14,537 nucleotides of DNA, taken from an uncultured Bacteroides sp. GTDB lineage: Bacteria > Bacteroidota > Bacteroidia > Bacteroidales > Bacteroidaceae. Under the pieces are notes generated by a model, which worked only from the letters and a program-made list of their open reading frames with translations, had not been told where the DNA came from and searched no databases. Of this stretch, positions 6,731 to 12,901 are shown one piece after another. A program made the position numbers and the translations under genes. The stretch spans positions 1-14,537 of the forward strand of contig CALADS010000009.1 of NCBI GenBank assembly GCA_937890825.1, given 5' to 3'. Within the stretch, counting starts at the first letter, position 1. Each line of letters starts with the position of its first letter.

Positions 6731-6755
6731 CCGAAAAAATGAAGGGTTCGCTTTT

Positions 6756-8234
6756 ATGATAAACAGGTTTATAGCAGGGGTTCTTTTGATGATAGGATGG
6801 GGCTGCTGCCCCAGCCCATTGCCGGCTCAGCCCAAAAGAGAGGTGAGGGCTGCCTGGGTGACAGCGGTATACGGACTGGACTGGCCTCGCACCAAAGCGG
6901 TGACGGCAGCAGGAAGAAGAAAGCAGCAGCAGGAGTTGCTGGAAATACTGGACCGGCTGAAAGAGGCAAACTTTAATACGGTGCTCTTTCAGACACGCAC
7001 GCGGGGCGATGTGCTCTACCCTTCGGCTATCGAACCCTTCAATGCCATTCTTACCGGAAAGGTGAACGGCGACCCGGGATACGACCCGCTGGCGTTTGCC
7101 ATAGAAGAATGCCACAAACGGGGCATGGAGTGCCATGCGTGGATGGTGACCATTCCGCTGGGCGGACGAAAGCATGTGGCTTCGCTCGGTGCCCGATCGG
7201 TGACCCGAAAGAAACCGGCCATCTGTGCGCCTTATCATAAGGAGTATTTTCTGAATCCGGGACATCCGCAGACCAAGGAGTATCTGATGAGCCTGGTACA
7301 CGAGGTGGTGAGCCGCTATGATGTAGACGGAGTGCACTTCGACTATCTGCGCTATCCGGAGCATGCACCCCGCTTTCCCGACGGATACGACTACCGGAAA
7401 AGAGCCGGAGGACGGTCGCTGGCACAGTGGAGGCGCGACAATATCTCGGACATCATGAGGCATCTCTACCGGGGGGTGAAGAAACTGAAACCGTGGGTCA
7501 AGGTGAGTACGTGTCCGGTGGGAAAATTCCGCGATACCTCGCGCTATTCTTCGCGCGGATGGAATGCGTATCACACCGTGTATCAAGATGTGCAGGGGTG
7601 GCTGGCCGAAGGCATACAAGACCAGATTTATCCGATGATGTATTTTCGAGGCAATGCGTTCTATCCGTTTGCACTGGACTGGAAGGAGCAGGCGGGCGGA
7701 AGGCATGTGATACCGGGGCTGGGCATCTATTTCTTGGATGAATCGGAAGGAAACTGGCAGCTGGATGAGGTGGAACGGCAGCTGCACTTCATACGGCAAA
7801 ACGGACTGCAGGGAGAGGGGCACTACCGCGCTCAATTCCTGATGGACAACATACAGGGACTGACGGATGCCCTGGAGGAAAAGTATTACACGGCTCCTGC
7901 CCTGCAACCGACGATGCCCTGGATAGACGCTACACCACCGACGGCACCCCAACAAGCGGTAATCCGGACAACAGCCGACGGATATGGAGAGATTACCTGG
8001 CAGGCAGCTACCGATAACGACGCACGAAATGCACCGCAGTATGTGGTGTATGGGGCAGACTGCTATCCGGTGGATACAGAGAACCCGCGAAATATTTTGG
8101 CACAGGGAGTGCGCCACACCCGGTATACGTATGTGCCCGAAGTGCCCTGGCAGAGGTGCCGGTACTTTGCCGTAACGGCCATAGACCGCTGCGGCAACGA
8201 ATCGGCACCTGCCGAAGTGACAGGCTCTTGGTAG
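6756..8234 (+). CDS. Secreted GHL10 (DUF187-type) glycoside-hydrolase-like protein, paralogue
   Basis: A 492-residue exported protein: signal peptide MINRFIAGVLLMIGWG and a likely cleavage near PLPAQ (residue 25). A lipoprotein reading at Cys17 or Cys18 is weak because the residues before it do not fit a good lipobox. The mature part begins PKREVRAAWVTAVYGLDWP (26-44), then TVLFQTRTRGDVLYPS (75-90), EECHKRGMECHAWM (117-130), FLNPGHPQT (165-173), DGVHFDYLRYPE (191-202) and DQIYPMMYFRG further on, all GHL10 barrel landmarks. About 100 C-terminal residues form a fibronectin-III-like module (EITWQAATDND...AVTAIDRCGNES). It shares plan and motifs with the protein at 1134-2651 but has Asp-Tyr where that one has Asp-Asp, so the two may differ in substrate. 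The in-frame ATG at 6696 would precede the promoter and is rejected. It converges with the RSH gene, 21 bp apart. Confidence 0.88.
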   Translation: MINRFIAGVLLMIGWGCCPSPLPAQPKREVRAAWVTAVYGLDWPRTKAVTAAGRRKQQQELLEILDRLKEANFNTVLFQTRTRGDVLYPSAIEPFNAILTGKVNGDPGYDPLAFAIEECHKRGMECHAWMVTIPLGGRKHVASLGARSVTRKKPAICAPYHKEYFLNPGHPQTKEYLMSLVHEVVSRYDVDGVHFDYLRYPEHAPRFPDGYDYRKRAGGRSLAQWRRDNISDIMRHLYRGVKKLKPWVKVSTCPVGKFRDTSRYSSRGWNAYHTVYQDVQGWLAEGIQDQIYPMMYFRGNAFYPFALDWKEQAGGRHVIPGLGIYFLDESEGNWQLDEVERQLHFIRQNGLQGEGHYRAQFLMDNIQGLTDALEEKYYTAPALQPTMPWIDATPPTAPQQAVIRTTADGYGEITWQAATDNDARNAPQYVVYGADCYPVDTENPRNILAQGVRHTRYTYVPEVPWQRCRYFAVTAIDRCGNESAPAEVTGSW

Positions 8235-8255
8235 GGGAAGCACTACCGGCTAGGC

Positions 8256-10139
8256 TTACTTCTCTATGCGGTGCACTTCATCTACGCCATCGATGCTGTT
8301 GATAGCGGCTATAACCTGCTGCAACTCGCCGAAAGAATGCACTGAGAAGCTGATGGAGCAATCGGCTATCTCGTCGACAGTAGCTACGTGAAGACTGACA
8401 ATGGATAAGTGCATACCATTGGTGATGCAGTCTACCAAATCGATAAGCAAATGATAACGATCCACCGCCCGAACATTGATACACACGGGGTAATGCAGAT
8501 CTGGGTCTTCAGGAAAATCGACCGAAACGATGGAGTCGCCCTTCTCGGAAGCCAAACGGATGGCCGTGGCACAATCGCGCTTATGAATGGTGACGCGGCC
8601 ATCGGCCTCGCGAAAGCCTATCACCTCGTTGCCTGGCAGCGGATGACACACCGGACAGCGGTTCTTGGGTATCGACTTGGCTTGCCCCAGATACGAGCGG
8701 AGAAAACGCTTGGCTTTATAGGTCTGCACGAAATCCATCCAGTCGGCACGGGGCGTACAGGCCGGATTGACTCCCACCTCTACACAGTCGCCGTGATGTA
8801 ATTCGGTCTTTACCGAACAAAGTTTGCCGTTTACCTTGGCATACTGCGCATGCTGCCCCACTTCACTGTGAATCTCGAAGGCAAAATCGAGCACCGTGGC
8901 CCGCTGGGGCAAACTGACGGTTTTCCCCTTGGGAGTGAACACCGTGATGTCTTCATTGTAGAGCGAACTTACCACATTGTCCAGATACCAGCCGTCGGCC
9001 GACTGGCTGGCGGCATCTTTCAGCAACGCACGAAACTTGGCTATCCAATTGTCCCACGCACCCTCCATGCGTTCTACGGCACAGCCCAACTTGGAATTCA
9101 GCACCATGCGCTCGGAAGATATATGAATTTCTTCCCACACTCCCTGCTCGCTCAGCAAGCGGATATGGAAACTTTGATAACCGTTCTCCTTCGGTGAATC
9201 GATGAAATTGACAATGCTCTGTGGCTGCTCCTTGAAGCGGTCGGTCAGAATGGAATATATGCGTAGACAGATGCTTTTCTCGTCTTCTTCACGGGCTGCC
9301 GGATAAATCAGCCGGATGACATGCCGATAATCTAAATGCTTGAAATCGCGGCCAGTGGAATGTATCCTACGCCAGATACTGTAGGGCTGACGGTAGCGTA
9401 TCTGTGTGCGCGCCTGAATGCCTTTGTCCATCAGCAGCTGCAACATCTCGCCCGTAAACAGTTCCAGCTGGGCTTTATTCTCGGCTTTATCGGCTTCGAT
9501 GGCCTCTTGCAATTCCTTGTATTCCAAAGGACAACGGTATTGCAAGCTAAGGTTCTCCAGCTCGCGCCGGATACCATACAGCCCCAACCGATTGGCGAGA
9601 GGGGCATAGAAGTAGTCGGTTTCGCCGGCTATCTTCATCTGCTTGTCCGGACGCATGCTTTCCAGCGTACGCATGTTATGCAAGCGGTCGGCCAGCTTTA
9701 TGAGAATGGCTCGGATATCGTAATGCAGCGATTCGAGCATCTGCTTGAAATTATCTACCTGCTTCGACGTTTCGTACTGTTTCTTCTTCTGCTTGGTCAC
9801 CACACGCACCAGAAAAGCCACATCCGAACCGAAACGTGCCTTGATATCGTCTAGGGTAAAGGAGGTATCTTCTACCACATCGTGCAGAAAAGCGGCAATC
9901 ACCGGATTGGCGCCCAACTGGAGCTCCTCGGCTACAATCCGCGCCACGGCCACCGGATGAATGATGTAGGGGGCACCGCTCTTGCGCTTCTGACCGGCAT
10001 GGGCCTGACGGGCAAATTCAAAAGCTTGACGAATGCGAAGAGCGTCGGCAGCAGAAAGGTGGCGACATTGCATCACCGCCAATATAGATTCCAACTGATT
10101 GTTGAGTAAAAGGTCATAGTCTTCCATAGTGATGAGCAT
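8256..10139 (-). CDS. RelA/SpoT-family (RSH) protein, hydrolase domain intact
   Basis: A 627-residue long-type RSH, shorter than the usual 720-750. N-terminal HD hydrolase: AHAGQKRKSGAPYIIHP (46-62, His61), LHDVVEDT (85-92, His86-Asp87, Glu90-Asp91) and KLADRLHNMRTL (148-159, Asp151) are all present, so (p)ppGpp hydrolysis is expected. The synthetase region (about 235-370) is eroded. The usual GRPKHxxSI reads IRYRQPYSI (247-255), EIQIRT reads EIHISS (337-342), and the AAHW segment reads GCAVERMEG, although Asp270 and NGYQS (319-323) remain. C-terminal regulatory domains follow: TGS (DITVFTPKGKTVSLP, about 397-455), a Cys/Pro motif CPVCHPLPGNEVIGF (495-509) and a final ACT-like domain. This points to a mainly hydrolytic, SpoT-like role. 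The ATG at 10139 directly abuts the TAA of the upstream ATP-grasp gene; an in-frame ATG at 10127 is an alternative start. Confidence 0.92.
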   Translation of the reverse strand: MLITMEDYDLLLNNQLESILAVMQCRHLSAADALRIRQAFEFARQAHAGQKRKSGAPYIIHPVAVARIVAEELQLGANPVIAAFLHDVVEDTSFTLDDIKARFGSDVAFLVRVVTKQKKKQYETSKQVDNFKQMLESLHYDIRAILIKLADRLHNMRTLESMRPDKQMKIAGETDYFYAPLANRLGLYGIRRELENLSLQYRCPLEYKELQEAIEADKAENKAQLELFTGEMLQLLMDKGIQARTQIRYRQPYSIWRRIHSTGRDFKHLDYRHVIRLIYPAAREEDEKSICLRIYSILTDRFKEQPQSIVNFIDSPKENGYQSFHIRLLSEQGVWEEIHISSERMVLNSKLGCAVERMEGAWDNWIAKFRALLKDAASQSADGWYLDNVVSSLYNEDITVFTPKGKTVSLPQRATVLDFAFEIHSEVGQHAQYAKVNGKLCSVKTELHHGDCVEVGVNPACTPRADWMDFVQTYKAKRFLRSYLGQAKSIPKNRCPVCHPLPGNEVIGFREADGRVTIHKRDCATAIRLASEKGDSIVSVDFPEDPDLHYPVCINVRAVDRYHLLIDLVDCITNGMHLSIVSLHVATVDEIADCSISFSVHSFGELQQVIAAINSIDGVDEVHRIEK

Positions 10140-11375
10140 TTAATAAAAGCCAAAATTAGAAAAAATAATCGAATCATCTTCATCTGCAGCTACATTTTTT
10201 AGGGGCTCTACGTGGATATAGGCCATGTAACGGCTCTGGGGGCTGACCGGCACCAGCGGCAGATAGCCTGAAAGGAGTTTGCCCTGGACAATCTGTGGAG
10301 GGAAGGCCGCCTGCAGGGCCGATACAGAGGCTTGCAGGGCGTGCGGAGAAGGCGATACCTCGACGGAAAAACGGCCTTTACTGCCAGGCAACAAAAAACG
10401 ATGAGCCAGCTGATGGGCCACAATGCCCATATTCATGCGCAGATTCACCTCTACACAGGGAAATACAGTCGAGTGTCCGTCGGCCATACGGCACACCATC
10501 ATGTCTACACCCAAATAACCGCGATACTCGGGGTAGTGCATCTGTAGCTGGACTTGCAACTGCCGGCGAATCTGTGGCAGCGAGGCTGAAGGCACTGCTG
10601 CACTGAGCAACTGTTCGATAGCAGCATCGGACATCAATACATTGCCTTGATAGGCGCCTTTTGCAGTGGTATGAAACAGGGAGTATCCGATAAAAGAGGC
10701 GTTGCCCGAACCGTCCATCCAAAATTCCATGGCAAAATCGTACACCTTATTATATATGGGCATGCCTATCAGCACCTGCTGCTCGGACAGCACTCGGCGG
10801 CACCAGCCACTTACGGAAGCGGAAAAATCGGAATAGCACCAAAGCAGCCCCTTGCCGCTACCCGACCAGGGAGCTTTGAACAAACACCGGCCCTGCCTGC
10901 TGCGCCAATAGTCCTCGCACGCTACCAGGCTGTGAAGCAGACTACCCTGACCACAACAGCCGTCGATGCCCCGAAAAGAGTCTAAAATGGCCAAAGCTGT
11001 CTGCTTACCTGCCTGCTGCCTGTGCTTAGCTAGGACCGATAACGAAGGAAGAGCCGAAGCAGTTATCCCCTGCTTCAGCAACCACTTACGCACTGCAGGG
11101 CTCCATCCCCAGGGAAGGACATCGGGCTGTGCCACGGCGGACAGCTCGGGAGGAGTGAGCAGCTGTGCCGGCAGCGGAAATTGCTGCGACCACCGTTGCA
11201 GGTAAGACTGGTTATAGGCCGAGGCAGCCACTACACCCGCCCCCTGCTCTGCCCACCACAGAGGCAACAGTGCCAAATCTACGGCCATCTGCCGGATAAG
11301 GGCCGGAGGCATGTAGTTTTCAGAAAAGTCGGCCAGTGCCATATCGGCATCCGGATTAAAAAGATACAGTTTCAT
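10140..11375 (-). CDS. ATP-grasp-like protein of unknown function (411 aa)
   Basis: I recognise the fold pattern but no named enzyme. The N-terminus MKLYLFNPDADMALA is followed by a region rich in Trp, Gln and Leu. A nucleotide-loop-like FKAPWSGSGKGL lies at 166-177, then a middle segment (about 200-250, IYNKVYDFAMEFWMDGSG) and the C-terminal metal-binding signature of ATP-grasp enzymes: GYLGVDMMV (286-294, Asp291) and CVEVNLRMNMG (307-317, Glu309, Asn311, Arg313). ATP-grasp enzymes usually form an acyl-phosphate and join a carboxylate to an amine or thiol; the substrate here is unknown. No signal peptide or membrane helix is seen, so it is probably cytoplasmic. Its TAA is directly followed by the ATG of the RSH gene, so the two are almost surely one transcript with coupled translation. 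A minus-strand frame at 11372-11620 that would precede it overlaps its promoter and is not a gene. Confidence 0.75.
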   Translation of the reverse strand: MKLYLFNPDADMALADFSENYMPPALIRQMAVDLALLPLWWAEQGAGVVAASAYNQSYLQRWSQQFPLPAQLLTPPELSAVAQPDVLPWGWSPAVRKWLLKQGITASALPSLSVLAKHRQQAGKQTALAILDSFRGIDGCCGQGSLLHSLVACEDYWRSRQGRCLFKAPWSGSGKGLLWCYSDFSASVSGWCRRVLSEQQVLIGMPIYNKVYDFAMEFWMDGSGNASFIGYSLFHTTAKGAYQGNVLMSDAAIEQLLSAAVPSASLPQIRRQLQVQLQMHYPEYRGYLGVDMMVCRMADGHSTVFPCVEVNLRMNMGIVAHQLAHRFLLPGSKGRFSVEVSPSPHALQASVSALQAAFPPQIVQGKLLSGYLPLVPVSPQSRYMAYIHVEPLKNVAADEDDSIIFSNFGFY

Positions 11376-11407
11376 AACGCAACATCCAAACGATTATATT
11401 CACGCTG

Positions 11408-11415
11408 CAAAGATA
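11408..11415 (-). promoter_or_regulatory. -7 box for the ATP-grasp / RSH unit
   Basis: The minus strand reads TATCTTTG, a perfect Bacteroides -7 box, 32 bases before the ATG at 11375. A TTTG lies upstream (opposite 11432-11435), but with only 16 bases between, shorter than the usual 19-21. The inverted repeat at 11450-11509 lies just upstream. Confidence 0.55.
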
Positions 11416-11449
11416 CACATTCTATGCATATCAAACGGAATTGAGCCGC

Positions 11450-11509
11450 AACAGCTCCGTAACAAATATACGGAAAAGTACCTGTACCCGCATTTGTTAC
11501 GGAGCTGTT
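11450..11509. repeat. Perfect 18-bp inverted repeat, 24-bp spacer
   Basis: AACAGCTCCGTAACAAAT (11450-11467) and its exact reverse complement (11492-11509) flank 24 bases. It lies between the divergent promoters of the ATP-grasp gene and the AAA ATPase. Neither side has a U-run, so it is not an ordinary terminator. Options are a hairpin element, a protein-binding site, a small mobile or REP-like palindrome, or a recombination site. The rest of 11510-11627 shows nothing recognisable. Confidence 0.85.
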
Positions 11510-11627
11510 AGGGCACAGATACCTGCCTGATGCGCAGAAGATAGCCCGTCTGCCGCAAAAAAAAGCAATAAGAAAGACCGGCGAGGAGCAACTTATAGCC
11601 AAAGAATAAATAATTTGCAAACTCTAC

Positions 11628-11658
11628 TTTGCAATTTCATAAATAAGTTCTATCTTTG
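11628..11658 (+). promoter_or_regulatory. Bacteroides-type promoter of the AAA ATPase gene
   Basis: TTTG (11628-11631), 19 bases, then TATCTTTG (11651-11658): a full match to the -33 / -7 consensus with ideal spacing. It rules out the longer open frame from 11615, because that start lies upstream of the promoter, and supports ATG 11684. Confidence 0.8.
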
Positions 11659-11683
11659 TCGTCAGAAAAATGGCATAGCAAGC

Positions 11684-12862
11684 ATGGAAGCATTTTATCG
11701 TACACACGCATACCTGGTGGAGCATACCAATGCACCGGTTCGACGCGACCTCATGGATGAGATTGACTGGAATGACCGGCTGATTGGCATCAAAGGAACC
11801 CGTGGCGTGGGAAAAACGACCTTTCTGCTGCAATACGCCAAGGAAAAATTTGGCACCGACCGTTCATGCCTTTTCATCAACATGAACAACTTTTATTTTT
11901 CCGGACACAGTCTGGTGGACTTCGCCAACGAATTTCAACGACGCGGAGGTAAGGTGCTGCTGATAGATCAGGTGTTCAAGCATCCGGAATGGAGCAAAGA
12001 ACTGCGGCTCTGCTACGACCGCTTCCCCAATCTGAAAATCGTCTTTACCGGCTCTTCGGTAATGAGACTGAAAGACGAAAATCTGGAATTGTGCGACATC
12101 GTAAAAAGCTATAACCTGCGCGGATTTTCTTTCCGGGAATTCCTTAATCTGCAAACCGGTATGAAATTTCATGCCTATCCGCTGGAAGAAATCCTGAACA
12201 ATCATGAACAGATAGCCAAAGGCATCTTATCGAAAGTACGTCCGCTAGACTATTTCCAGGATTACCTGCACCATGGTTTCTATCCTTTTTTTCTGGAAAA
12301 ACGCAACTTTTCAGAAAATCTGCTGAAAACCATGAACATGATGGTGGAGGTAGATATTCTTTTAATCAAACAAATTGAACTGAAATATCTTTCGAAAATA
12401 AAAAAATTATTATATTTGTTGGCAGTTGACGGGCCTAAGGCTCCCAACGTGAGCCAACTGGCGAACGATATACAAACTTCACGAGCCACGGTGATGAATT
12501 ACATTAAATATCTGGCCGATGCCAGACTGATTAACATGGTTTATCCCAAAGGAGAAGAATTCCCGAAGAAACCATCGAAAATCATGATGCATAACTCCAG
12601 CTTAATGTATTCCATCTATCCGGTAAAAGTAGAAGAGCAAGATGTGCTGGAAACCTTTTTTGTAAACTCTCTGTGGAAAGACCATAAAATCAATAAGGGG
12701 GATAAGAACATCTCTTTTCTGGTAGATGAAGTAATGCCGTTCAAGATTTGCGCCGAAGGCATGAAGATAAAGAACAACCCCAACGTGACCTACGCCCTGC
12801 ACAAGGCGGAAATAGGACGGGGCAATCAGATTCCTCTATGGCTTCTCGGATTTTTATATTGA
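11684..12862 (+). CDS. AAA_14 / DUF4143-type ATPase (392 aa)
   Basis: This resembles the large family of prokaryotic AAA-like proteins with an N-terminal ATPase, a winged helix and a C-terminal DUF4143-type region; the cellular role is not established. Walker A is GTRGVGKT (38-45). Walker B is KVLLIDQVFKHPEW (90-103), with Asp95 but Gln96 where most relatives have Glu. A sensor-like FTGSSVMRLK follows (121-130). The middle contains RGFSFREFLNL, typical of the family. A helix-turn-helix-like stretch (NVSQLANDIQTSRATVMNYIKYL) lies around residues 254-276. The C-terminal part contains FLVDEVMPFKIC around residue 345-356, which resembles but does not complete the D...ExK pattern of nuclease-like relatives. 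The start at 11684 is set by the promoter at 11628-11658. The coding sequence is visibly more A/T-rich than uvrA. The next gene, nifJ, begins 39 bp downstream. Confidence 0.82.
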   Translation: MEAFYRTHAYLVEHTNAPVRRDLMDEIDWNDRLIGIKGTRGVGKTTFLLQYAKEKFGTDRSCLFINMNNFYFSGHSLVDFANEFQRRGGKVLLIDQVFKHPEWSKELRLCYDRFPNLKIVFTGSSVMRLKDENLELCDIVKSYNLRGFSFREFLNLQTGMKFHAYPLEEILNNHEQIAKGILSKVRPLDYFQDYLHHGFYPFFLEKRNFSENLLKTMNMMVEVDILLIKQIELKYLSKIKKLLYLLAVDGPKAPNVSQLANDIQTSRATVMNYIKYLADARLINMVYPKGEEFPKKPSKIMMHNSSLMYSIYPVKVEEQDVLETFFVNSLWKDHKINKGDKNISFLVDEVMPFKICAEGMKIKNNPNVTYALHKAEIGRGNQIPLWLLGFLY

Positions 12863-12872
12863 CTTACGTGAC

Positions 12873-12889
12873 TTTATTAACTTAATAAA
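12873..12889. promoter_or_regulatory. 17-bp palindrome before nifJ, possible operator
   Basis: TTTATTAA-C-TTAATAAA is a perfect palindrome about a single central base, in the 39-bp gap before nifJ. It overlaps TAAATTTG (12886-12893), which fits the -7 consensus, but a start from that box would leave a leader of only a few bases and no well-spaced TTTG precedes it. It could be a regulator site, or AT-rich chance. Confidence 0.4.
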
Positions 12890-12901
12890 TTTGATTTAGT
12901 T

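Noticed and set aside
6618..8243. 541-aa minus-strand frame opposite the second GHL10 gene
   Set aside because: No recognisable domain, and it lies antisense to a gene with signal peptide, GHL10 motifs and FN3-like module.
11450..11509. Ordinary intrinsic terminator
   Set aside because: Neither strand has a U-run after the second arm, and no gene ends within 60 bases on either side.
11372..11620. 82-aa minus-strand frame upstream of the ATP-grasp gene
   Set aside because: It spans the -7 box and the inverted repeat, has no ribosome site or motif, and overlaps the ATP-grasp start.
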